Source of the DNA: Paractinoplanes atraurantiacus
Lineage (GTDB): Bacteria > Actinomycetota > Actinomycetes > Mycobacteriales > Micromonosporaceae
Reading direction: 5' to 3'
NCBI RefSeq assembly: GCF_900215205.1
Contig: NZ_OBDY01000005.1
Coordinates: forward strand, 316,261-380,260
Length of the DNA stretch: 64,000 nucleotides
Part shown: in pieces, positions 33,887 through 40,859 of the stretch
Numbering within the stretch: position 1 is the first letter of the stretch
Layout of the letters: each line of letters opens with the position of its first letter
Program-made: the position numbers and the translations under genes
Notes under the pieces: model-generated
The model's input: only the letters and a program-made list of their open reading frames with translations
The model's database searches: none
Told to the model about the DNA's origin: nothing

Positions 33887-34510
33887 ATGGGCGACGCTCC
33901 ACCTGAGCAGAAATTCACCGAGCTGTACCGCCTACCGCAAGGCGGCGGTCACCGGTCCACGGGCCGACGGGCGGACCGCCGACCTGGTCGCCGAGCTGCT
34001 GGGCGCCGGCCCCCGGCGTCGAGGGTCGTATCGCGGCGCCGAGCTCTGATCTGGGTGACGGCCGCGGTGGTCGTCGTCGCCGGGGTGGGCGCGGTGGTGC
34101 TCCGTGAGTCGGCGCCGCCCTCGTCGTCGACGGCGGACCAGCCGTTCTACCCGACCACCGCCGAGCTGGAGGCGAGCGCCGAGGCCATCGTCCGGGGCAC
34201 GGTCACCGCGACTCGAGACAAGGCGGGCGAGACCGTGGCCACTGTCGCCGTGAACCGGGTGGCCACGGGCATCCCCCAGGCGGGCTCGTCGATCCGGATC
34301 ATCTTCTCCGCCGCCGGGCCGGAGCAGGCCGGCGGGCTCCACGAGGGCGGCGACCACGTCCTGCTCCTGCAGGCCCGCGACGCCACCTCGTGGAACCTGG
34401 TCAACACCACCCAGGGCTACTACACCGTCGAGCAGCGGCGGCTCGTCCCCACGGCCGACAACCCGGTCGAGCTCAGCCCACCGGTACTGGCCACGCTGGG
34501 GCTCTCCTGA
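33887..34510 (+). CDS. Membrane-anchored protein of unknown function with a suspected frameshift near its start
   Basis: The ATG at 33887 has GGAGGG upstream and begins MGDAPPEQKFTELYR. After base ~33926 the main frame becomes Arg/Pro-rich (RRADRRPGRRAAGRR), typical of a wrong frame, while the next frame reads AYRKAAVTGPRADGRTADLV with good third-position GC to a TGA at 34049. From about 34040 the main frame again looks real: a transmembrane helix (WVTAAVVVVAGVGAVVL) and a soluble domain of about 130 residues (LEASAEAIVRGTVTATRDKA). Either an indel has damaged one gene or two short genes overlap here. Confidence 0.55.
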   Translation: MGDAPPEQKFTELYRLPQGGGHRSTGRRADRRPGRRAAGRRPPASRVVSRRRALIWVTAAVVVVAGVGAVVLRESAPPSSSTADQPFYPTTAELEASAEAIVRGTVTATRDKAGETVATVAVNRVATGIPQAGSSIRIIFSAAGPEQAGGLHEGGDHVLLLQARDATSWNLVNTTQGYYTVEQRRLVPTADNPVELSPPVLATLGLS

Positions 34511-34871
34511 CCACGTACACCACAAGAGCCGGAATCATCACCGCCGCCGCGATCAGATGGAGCACGACCAGGGTGGCGACAGTGGCGGCGCCGGCACCGG
34601 AGAGGAACGGCGGGATCAGCGAGATCGCGGTCAGCGCCCCAGCCGTCCACCCGAACCGCTCGGCCGGGCGGGCGCTCCACCGGCGGAAAGCGAAGGCCAT
34701 GACGACCCCCACGAGCGAGAAGAAGCCGGTCACGACGGCGATGCCGGACAGCGGGATCGTCTCGCCGCCATCGGGCACCTCGAAGTCGACGCCCAGAGCA
34801 CGGGCGAGCGCAGCGGCCAGCGTGGTGGCGGCCACCGTGACGAGCGTGGCGACGAAAGCCATCGGTGTCAC
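34473..34871 (-). CDS. Four-helix membrane protein (DUF6069-like)
   Basis: The 132-residue protein has four hydrophobic helices with a charged loop (ALGVDFEVPDGGETIPLSG), a pattern I associate with small actinobacterial DUF6069-like proteins. A GTG at 34871 overlaps the stop of the sigma-factor gene (GTGA); an ATG at 34862 with GGAG upstream is the alternative. Co-transcription with the sigma factor is likely. Its 3' end overlaps the convergent gene by 38 bases. Confidence 0.65.
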   Translation of the reverse strand: MTPMAFVATLVTVAATTLAAALARALGVDFEVPDGGETIPLSGIAVVTGFFSLVGVVMAFAFRRWSARPAERFGWTAGALTAISLIPPFLSGAGAATVATLVVLHLIAAAVMIPALVVYVVRRAPAWPVPVG

Positions 34872-35842
34872 TCCGTTCCCTCGGCCGGCAGGCGCTCGGG
34901 CAGCCCGAACCGCGGGAACCGGTCGGCGTGGAACGTGTAGATCTCGGCTATCGCCCCGCCGGTGACGCGCAGGACGTCCATCGTCAGCGGCAAGTACGCG
35001 CCCTCGGACTTCCGCCAGTGGTAGTAGGCGATCGCGGGCTGCCGGTTGGCCGTGGTCGGCACGGCCCGCAGGCCGGTCATGCCCTCGAAGCCGCTCTCGA
35101 CCCAGTACTTCACCACCGTGTCGCGGCCGACGTACAGGCCCGGCGTGGGCGGCATCGCGCTGCGGATGTCGTCGCGCACCATCGAGGCGAGCACCGGGAT
35201 GTTGGTGGTGACGCTGGCCTCGGTGTATCGGCGTACCAAATCAAGCGTCTCCGGACTTTCCTCCCCGCCGGTCCAGTCCTGCCGTTCGGCCGGCAGGTGC
35301 TCCCGCATGCCGGCCCGGGCCCGTTGCAGGGCGCTGTTCACCGAGTTGACCGAGTCGCCCAGAAGCTCGGCGACGTCCTTGGCCGGCCAGCCGAGCACGT
35401 CGCGCAGGATCAGCACGGCCCGCGGGCGCGGCGCCAGATGCTGAACGGCGATCAGGTACGCCAGCTCGATGGTCTCCCGGGCCACGGCGAGGGCCTCGGG
35501 CGCCTCCGCGTCGGCGGCGGGCAGCTCGTCGAGCAGCCGGTCCGGGTAGGGCTGCAACCACAGCACCTCGCCGCCGCTGGCCGGCTCGGGGCGCGCCTTG
35601 GCCAGCAGGTCGAGGCAGGCGTTGGTGGCGATCCGGTAGAGCCAGGCCCGGAACGTCGACCGCCCCTCGAAGGTCTCCCGACGCCGCCAGGCCCGCAGGA
35701 ACGTCTCCTGCACGGTGTCCTCGGCGTCCTCGAACGACCCGAGCATCCGGTAGCAGTGCACGTGCAGCTCCCGGCGGTGCCGCTCGGCCAGCCCCGTGAA
35801 GGCCGGCTCGCTGAGCTCCTCCAGCCGCATCTGCGTACTCAT
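34868..35842 (-). CDS. ECF sigma factor with SnoaL-like C-terminal domain (SigJ/SigX5 type)
   Basis: Region 2 reads LHVHCYRMLGSFEDAEDTVQ, ETFLRAWRRRETFEGRSTFR and AWLYRIATNACLD. Region 4 reads RPRAVLILRDVLGWPAKDVA and SVNSVNSALQRARAGM. A SnoaL/NTF2-like C-terminal domain follows (YVGRDTVVKYWVESGFEGMT, ending FPRFGLPERLP). This is the long TIGR02960-like class, in which the C-terminal domain modulates activity. The ATG at 35842 has GGAAGG upstream, better than the one at 35863. It is coupled to the small membrane protein downstream. Confidence 0.9.
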   Translation of the reverse strand: MSTQMRLEELSEPAFTGLAERHRRELHVHCYRMLGSFEDAEDTVQETFLRAWRRRETFEGRSTFRAWLYRIATNACLDLLAKARPEPASGGEVLWLQPYPDRLLDELPAADAEAPEALAVARETIELAYLIAVQHLAPRPRAVLILRDVLGWPAKDVAELLGDSVNSVNSALQRARAGMREHLPAERQDWTGGEESPETLDLVRRYTEASVTTNIPVLASMVRDDIRSAMPPTPGLYVGRDTVVKYWVESGFEGMTGLRAVPTTANRQPAIAYYHWRKSEGAYLPLTMDVLRVTGGAIAEIYTFHADRFPRFGLPERLPAEGTE

Positions 35843-35906
35843 CACGTCATCCTTCCGCCTCATCGCGTCCTGTCGTAGGTATGACGGCCGCGGGCGCGGG
35901 AACTCA

Positions 35907-36428
35907 TCACAGCTGTTTGCGGAAGACCACCAACTGGCACGGCACGGCCAGCAGCGGCGACAGCTCGGGATAGTCGTCGGCCAGCGACTCGGTGCCGGTC
36001 TGCCGATAGCCGATCCGCGTGTACCAGCCGCGCAGGAACTCCTTGACCGGATGCTCCCCGTCGAGCGGCACGAGAAGCTCGAGCTGCATCACCGGCGCCC
36101 CGGCCGCCCGCGCGTGCTCCTCGGCGAACCGCACGAGTTCCCGCCCGACACCGCCGCCGCGCTCGGCGGGATCCGCCGCCAGCATCCCCAGTTGACCGAC
36201 CCCGGGCGAGAGCATCTGAACCCGTACGCAACCAAGAATGCGATCCCCCCGCCGCGCCACCGCAAGCTTCCCCGCCGCCGCGAGTTCCCTCATTTCACCG
36301 GCCGAGGTCCGGAGCGCACCGTCGCGCCAAAGACCTTTCTCCCCTTCGGCGTACGCCTCATTGACGATCCCGGCCAGCCGCTCCGCGGTCGCTTCATCGG
36401 GTTCCGGCCCCAGCAGCGTGATCTCCAT
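35907..36428 (-). CDS. GNAT-family N-acetyltransferase
   Basis: The 173-residue protein has the GNAT core: RRGDRILGCVRVQML, then the acetyl-CoA loop LGMLAADPAERGGGVGRELV (a Q/RxxGxG/A variant), and a conserved FLRGWYTRIGYRQTG end with the catalytic-strand Tyr. The ATG at 36428 (MEITLLGPEPDEAT) is the natural start although the frame reaches 36572. The acceptor is unknown; antibiotic, amine or protein acetylation are all possible. Confidence 0.85.
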   Translation of the reverse strand: MEITLLGPEPDEATAERLAGIVNEAYAEGEKGLWRDGALRTSAGEMRELAAAGKLAVARRGDRILGCVRVQMLSPGVGQLGMLAADPAERGGGVGRELVRFAEEHARAAGAPVMQLELLVPLDGEHPVKEFLRGWYTRIGYRQTGTESLADDYPELSPLLAVPCQLVVFRKQL

Positions 36429-36575
36429 GCGTCCATCATCGACAGGTGGTCCGTGGAAGCGCCACTGGTGCTTCGCGACCACGAGCACGAGCACGATGAC
36501 ACCGACAACCCCGCAGCCAGAGCGATGTCGAGTCGCCACTGACCTCGCCGTTATCCGTCGCGAATTTCTCAATAG

Positions 36576-36749
36576 TCAAGTCGGGATGCAGAGCGTAATC
36601 GCGGCGATCGCCTTCACCTCGCTCAGGCTGACCAGCAGACCAAGGGCGAAGACGGCGAACGATACGAGGGCGATCGCCGCCTCGAGAGGCTCGAAACGCC
36701 ACCCCCGGCGAAGGGAGAACCGCCCTTTCGGCAACGATCGACGTCCCAT
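36576..36749 (-). CDS. Small membrane protein, uncertain
   Basis: From the ATG at 36749 (GGAGG just upstream) the 57-residue translation has a basic N-terminus (GRRSLPKGRFSLRRGWRFEP) and one hydrophobic helix (AAIALVSFAVFALGLLVSL). It resembles a real small membrane protein but has no known family. Its upstream distance to the divergent oxidase gene is 56 bases. Confidence 0.4.
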   Translation of the reverse strand: MGRRSLPKGRFSLRRGWRFEPLEAAIALVSFAVFALGLLVSLSEVKAIAAITLCIPT

Positions 36750-36805
36750 CGCCTCCAGGCTAGGGCATTCCGGGGCGTGAATAGCCAATTAGTTCAAGCA
36801 TTAAC

Positions 36806-38086
36806 ATGCCAGCCATGTCCACCACCCCAGGCGCCGGGCTGAGCCGGCTCAATGCCATCTATCGGGCCGGAGTTCTCGGGCGGCGGCCTCGTGTGCCGGC
36901 TGACTTCGGTGAGCTGGAGCGGCTGGCCCGGCGGGCCAGCAGCGCGGTGGCCTGGGCGTATGTCGCCGGTGGGGCCGGTGAGGGTCGGACCATGCGCCGC
37001 AACCGGGAGGCGTTCGAGCGGTGGGCGATCGTGCCCCGGATGGCGTCGGGCGCCGTCGAGCGTGACCTCTCCGTCGAGCTGCTCGGGCAGCGGCACGCCA
37101 CGCCCCTGCTGCTGGCGCCGGTCGGTGCGGGGGCGCTCATGGGCGACGACAGCGATCTGCACATCGCGCGGGCCGCGGCCGCGACCGGGACGACGTACGT
37201 CCTGTCCAATCAGGGCTGCAATCCGATGGAGGACTGCGCGGCCGCCATGGGTGACGCCTCGCGCTGGTTCCAGCTCTACTGGAGCAAGGACGAAGGCCTG
37301 GTCGACAGCCTGATCGGGCGGGCCGAGGCGGCCGGGGCGGGCGCCCTGGTCGTCACCCTCGACACGACTGTGCTCGGCTGGCGGCCGCAGGATCTCAACC
37401 TCGGCTCGCTGCCGTTCAGCCGAGGGGTGGGCATCGCGCAGTACACGTCCGACCCTCGTTTCCGGCAGATCGTGGCCGAACGGCTCGGCCGGCCGGCGGC
37501 CCGCCCGCAGGTGACGCTGGGCGCGCTCCGCACGCTGCTCGCGATGTCGCGCAACCATCCGGGGCGGTTCCTGGCCAATCTGCGGTCGCCCGTGCCGCGG
37601 GCGTCGGTCGAGACGTTCCTCGACATCTACTCCAACCCGGGGCTCAGCTGGGACCACCTGGCCACGCTGCGCGAACGCACCCGCCTGCCCATCGTGCTCA
37701 AGGGCATCCTGCACCCGGACGACGCCCGGCGCGCCTTCGACCTGGGCGCCGACGCGATAGTGGTCTCCAACCACGGCGGCCGCCAGGTCGACAACGCCGT
37801 CGCCTCGCTCGGCGCGCTGGCCGGCATCCGCGAGGCGGTCGGCCCGGGGCCGGCCCTGCTGCTCGACAGCGGCATCCGCTCCGGCGCCGACGTGTTCACC
37901 GCGCTCGCCCTCGGCGCGAACGCCGTGCTGCTCGGCCGCCCCTACATGTACGGGCTGGCGCTCGACGGCCAACGCGGCGTGGAGGACGTCATCCGAAATG
38001 TGATCGCCGAGCTCGACCTGACGATGGCCCTGGCCGGCACCCCGGACATCGCCTCGATCACCCGGGACCGGCTGACACACACCTAG
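36806..38086 (+). CDS. FMN-dependent alpha-hydroxy acid oxidase/dehydrogenase
   Basis: The protein (426 aa, or 423 from the ATG at 36815) has the TIM-barrel FMN family markers: ERWAIVPRMASG, LLLAPVGAGALMGDD, LPIVLKGILHPDDARRA (Lys interacting with FMN), VSNHGGRQVDN (catalytic His, substrate Arg) and LLLDSGIRSGADVFTALALG with GRPYMYGLA. Relatives oxidise lactate, glycolate, mandelate or longer hydroxy acids. The ATG lies almost at the end of an AT-rich stretch without a ribosome site, so a leaderless mRNA is possible. Its stop codon abuts the box at 38086. Confidence 0.88.
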   Translation: MPAMSTTPGAGLSRLNAIYRAGVLGRRPRVPADFGELERLARRASSAVAWAYVAGGAGEGRTMRRNREAFERWAIVPRMASGAVERDLSVELLGQRHATPLLLAPVGAGALMGDDSDLHIARAAAATGTTYVLSNQGCNPMEDCAAAMGDASRWFQLYWSKDEGLVDSLIGRAEAAGAGALVVTLDTTVLGWRPQDLNLGSLPFSRGVGIAQYTSDPRFRQIVAERLGRPAARPQVTLGALRTLLAMSRNHPGRFLANLRSPVPRASVETFLDIYSNPGLSWDHLATLRERTRLPIVLKGILHPDDARRAFDLGADAIVVSNHGGRQVDNAVASLGALAGIREAVGPGPALLLDSGIRSGADVFTALALGANAVLLGRPYMYGLALDGQRGVEDVIRNVIAELDLTMALAGTPDIASITRDRLTHT

Positions 38087-38097
38087 GGATTCTCCCG
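38086..38097 (+). promoter_or_regulatory. GGGATTCTCCCG box upstream of the lipoprotein gene
   Basis: GGGA-TTC-TCCCG is an inverted repeat 61 bases upstream of the ATG at 38158. The identical 12-mer lies 64 bases upstream of the cytolysin gene, and related dyads precede the caspase-lipase and LuxR/ATPase genes. Flanks also align (ACCTA before it; GTCGCCGG after it). Confidence 0.5.
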
Positions 38098-38157
38098 TCG
38101 CCGGCCTTTCCGGATCGCCCGCATTCTGGCAGTCGATCCAGACGAAAGGCGGCCCCG

Positions 38158-38604
38158 GTGCGATCCCTTCGAATATCCCTTGTCGTTCTCGTCATCGCGG
38201 CGGGCGTATCCGGCTGTTCTTCCCCGAGTGAGACGCCAGCGAACACCGGCTGGGTTGACGCCTTCGTGGCGGACGCGCAGCGGGGCGGCTCGGCCGATAC
38301 TTCGGTGCTGACCTCGGCTCAGTTCAGTGAGCTGGAGTCGGAACTGCCCAGCCTGGCCTGCTGCATCAAGTCGGTGGCCGAGCAGCTCGACGCGATCAAT
38401 CCGGCCTGGGGTGTCACCCCGTCGGCGATCGAGCAGTTCCTCGACGACTGGTGCCACGTCGGCGTCAGCCATTCGGTCGGGCGCATGTTCGCCACCATTC
38501 CCGGCGCCGATCTGCGCGCCCTGCCCGCCCTCAATCAAACGCTCAGCCTTATTCAGCGCACCTGCGACTCATGCAGGCCACCTTCAGCGCCATCTGCGGC
38601 GTGA
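38158..38604 (+). CDS. Lipoprotein with frameshifted C-terminus
   Basis: The GTG start gives a lipoprotein signal peptide with lipobox VSGC (Cys20) and a short secreted domain rich in Ala/Ser (SVLTSAQFSELESELPSLAC, IEQFLDDWCHVGVSHSVGRM). The frame then ends in a poor-looking tail (SCRPPSAPSAA) at 38604. In the next frame, natural-looking codons begin by 38571 and run to 38735, so the original protein was probably longer. No family is recognised. The shared GGGATTCTCCCG box upstream links it to the caspase and cytolysin genes. Confidence 0.6.
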   Translation: MRSLRISLVVLVIAAGVSGCSSPSETPANTGWVDAFVADAQRGGSADTSVLTSAQFSELESELPSLACCIKSVAEQLDAINPAWGVTPSAIEQFLDDWCHVGVSHSVGRMFATIPGADLRALPALNQTLSLIQRTCDSCRPPSAPSAA

Positions 38605-38735
38605 TGAACGAGGGCCTCACCGGCTGGATCGCCAAACGCGTCCGCGCGGCCAGAGCCAACTTCTTCGTCACCATCGCCATGGAAGCGGCCTTCACCTTCT
38701 GCCCCGACGCCATGGACCGTGTTCTGCCGCGGTGA
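38571..38735 (+). pseudogene. Probable displaced C-terminal part of the lipoprotein
   Basis: The 54-residue translation (MQATFSAICGVMNEGLTGWI, AKRVRAARANFFVTIAMEAA, FTFCPDAMDRVLPR) has excellent third-position GC, unlike the overlapping tail of the upstream frame. Its stop at 38733-38735 lies inside a terminator hairpin. This supports one longer ancestral gene split by an indel near 38570, although a separate short gene starting at the ATG at 38571 is possible. Confidence 0.5.
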
Positions 38736-38748
38736 CGCCTCACCGCGG
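38727..38748 (+). terminator. Hairpin terminator candidate
   Basis: CCGCGGTGA (38727-38735) pairs perfectly with TCACCGCGG (38740-38748) with a four-base loop, followed by TTCGTTGT. It contains the stop codon of the second lipoprotein frame and separates it from the peptidase gene. Confidence 0.6.
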
Positions 38749-38778
38749 TTCGTTGTCACACCACGGAAAGGCACCATC

Positions 38779-39462
38779 ATGACCGATGTTCAGACCACTG
38801 CCGTCGACCCGTTCGAGGCTGATTTCCGGCAGTGGAGCAGTGATCTGGTGGCGGCTCAGGCCGGCGCCGCGGCGGTACGGCCGCCCGGTGACGGCGCCGC
38901 CGCCCGGGCCGACCAGCTGACCTCCCTGTTCGCCTATCGGAACTATCGGGCCGGCGTCGACTGGAACACGTGCGGCCAGGCCGCGATCGCCACGATCGCC
39001 GACTTCCACGGCCGCGACCCCTACCAGCTGCCCCGCCAGGGCAACGGTCACTGGGACGACGGCCAGGCCATCGACGCGGTGATCGCCGGCGGCTTCGGTC
39101 CGGACGTGGTGTTCGGGCTGGGCAGCAGCGGCGGCCGCATCCGGGACGCGTTGCAGAGCTACGGGCTGACCGCCTCGGTCGGCTACTCCGGTTTCGCCTC
39201 GGCAGGCTGGCAGGACCAGTGGGCCACGCTCAAGGCGTACGTCTCGTATCGCCTGCCCGTGCCCGTGCTGGTCGACGTCGGCGCCCTCGGCGGCTCCTGG
39301 TGGACCGCGCACTGGCCGGTGGTCTACCGCATCGCCGACGGTCAGGTGTACATGGCCGCGGCGGCCGGGTCGGCGGTGGTCGACGAGGCCACGTTCCTGA
39401 GGGCCTGGCACTGCTGGTTCCTGCCGTACGGCTTCAACCACTGCGCCGTCTACGCCTACTGA
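38779..39462 (+). CDS. Papain-like (C39-type) cysteine peptidase candidate
   Basis: The ATG at 38779 has GGAAAGG upstream; the 227-residue protein carries NTCGQAAIATIADF with a likely nucleophile Cys65 and WWTAHWPVVYRIADGQ with His178 and a following Asp, the Cys-His-Asp order of C39/BtrH-like papain folds. There is no signal peptide and no ABC domain. It could process a peptide or protein of this neighbourhood. It sits between the box-controlled lipoprotein gene and a LuxR regulator that is encoded convergently. Confidence 0.6.
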   Translation: MTDVQTTAVDPFEADFRQWSSDLVAAQAGAAAVRPPGDGAAARADQLTSLFAYRNYRAGVDWNTCGQAAIATIADFHGRDPYQLPRQGNGHWDDGQAIDAVIAGGFGPDVVFGLGSSGGRIRDALQSYGLTASVGYSGFASAGWQDQWATLKAYVSYRLPVPVLVDVGALGGSWWTAHWPVVYRIADGQVYMAAAAGSAVVDEATFLRAWHCWFLPYGFNHCAVYAY

Positions 39463-39469
39463 CCGGGGT

Positions 39470-40609
39470 TCAGCTCGCCCGGCGGTAACGCTGGGCGAGC
39501 TGGGTGCGGTTGCGCACGCCGAGCTTGCGGTAGATGTTGCCGAGGTGGAACTCGACCGTCTTGCTGCTGAGGAACAGTGCGGCCGCCACCTCCCGGTTCG
39601 TCTGGCCGGTGGCCACGGCCCGGGCCACATGCGACTCCTGCGGGGTGAGGCCGTGCCCGGCGTCGCGGCCGGGTTCGGCGGCGGTGGCGGAGAGCTCGGC
39701 CTCGGCCCGGGCCGACCAGGGCGCGGCGGCCAGGCCGCCGAAGATGTCGAGGGCGGCCAGGAGCTGGGCCCGGGCCCGGACCCGCAGGCCGGAGCGACGG
39801 AGGCGTTCGCCGTACGCGAGGCGGGTGCGGCCCAGCTCGAACGGGCACCGGATCCCGGCGTGGTGACGAAGCGCGGCCTCGAACCATTCGGCGTACCGGT
39901 CCTCGCCGACGACCAGGGCCACGCTCCGGGCCGCCACCGCGGCCGGCAGGGGATCCGTGGCGGCGCGGGCCCGGCGCATCAACTCCGCGATCTTTTCCTC
40001 GGAGGGACGCCACCCGGTACGCACGTGGGCCTCCAGCACGTCGGCGTCCGAAAGGGCGGTGCCACTCCGGATCGCCTCCACCGTGGCCAGCACGTGCCGG
40101 GCGCGCTGACCGGCCACGTCGTCCTGGACCAGGCCGGAGAGGAGCAGCCCTTCGCCGCCGAGCCGGAGGGCGGCGTCGAGGCGACCCTCCTGGAGCTCCA
40201 CGAAGGCCGCGACGGCCAGCGCCGCCGGAAGGTGGCGCACCGAACCCCGCGCGCGGAGCTCGCTCAGCGAACATGAAACTGCCACCCGGGCGATCCCGGT
40301 GTGGCCGGCCGCCGCGTAGGCGTAGGAGGCGTGCAGCCGGGGATCGGTGTCGTCCTCGTCCAGCTCTTTGTCGTCCGCACGCGCGAGCAGCTCGCGGGCC
40401 AGGGGCTCGTCGCCGGACAGGTGGGCGTCGACGGCGGCCCGGCGCAGCCGGCGGGCCCGCAGCCGGTCGTCGGCCGTGAGGTCGGCCGCCAGCACCAGGG
40501 CGCGGGCGGCGGCCCGGTGGCCGGCGCCGTCCCGGGCCGTGGCCGCGATCGTCTCCAGCGCGCTCATCAGTCGGTCGGGCGGCTGCCCGCCCCTTTCCTC
40601 GGTCCGCAT
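39470..40609 (-). CDS. LuxR-family regulator with helical-repeat sensor region
   Basis: The 379-residue protein ends with a LuxR/NarL HTH (LTPQESHVARAVATGQTNRE, TVEFHLGNIYRKLGVRNRTQ). The preceding 310 residues are Ala/Arg/Glu-rich helices resembling the TPR-like C-terminal half of LAL (MalT-type) regulators, but there is no ATPase domain. The start at 40609 is the natural N-terminus (MRTEERGGQPPDRLMSALET). It is divergent from the caspase-lipase gene across 250 bases that contain a shared box, so it is a good candidate for controlling it. Confidence 0.8.
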   Translation of the reverse strand: MRTEERGGQPPDRLMSALETIAATARDGAGHRAAARALVLAADLTADDRLRARRLRRAAVDAHLSGDEPLARELLARADDKELDEDDTDPRLHASYAYAAAGHTGIARVAVSCSLSELRARGSVRHLPAALAVAAFVELQEGRLDAALRLGGEGLLLSGLVQDDVAGQRARHVLATVEAIRSGTALSDADVLEAHVRTGWRPSEEKIAELMRRARAATDPLPAAVAARSVALVVGEDRYAEWFEAALRHHAGIRCPFELGRTRLAYGERLRRSGLRVRARAQLLAALDIFGGLAAAPWSARAEAELSATAAEPGRDAGHGLTPQESHVARAVATGQTNREVAAALFLSSKTVEFHLGNIYRKLGVRNRTQLAQRYRRAS

Positions 40610-40761
40610 CCCGGGCCTCCGTCGAGTCTCCGATGCCCGGGCGGGCGTGGGTTCGCAGGCCGCCCGGGCAAGGACTGACCTCGACGCTCCGGCACCCGGC
40701 GGTTTGCCACATCAGGCAGTTGCCGTATATCGCCGTACCGGCTGCCTTAGGCCTTTCACCT

Positions 40762-40774
40762 GGGGATTTCCCCG
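40762..40774 (+). promoter_or_regulatory. GGGGATTTCCCCG box upstream of the caspase-lipase gene
   Basis: This dyad lies 86 bases before the ATG at 40860, preceded by CACCT and followed by GTGCGG, like the other three boxes. The intergenic region is shared with the divergent LuxR gene. Confidence 0.5.
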
Positions 40775-40859
40775 GTGCGGGCCGGGACGCGGCCGGGTGA
40801 CAGTGTTCCTGCCCGGCCCGCCGAGGGTCAGGATGACTCAGGAGTCCTAGGAGGAGGAG

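Noticed and set aside
40762..40774. Resemblance of GGGGATTTCCCC to a eukaryotic kappa-B site
   Set aside because: Coincidence; only the internal repetition among bacterial promoters here is meaningful.
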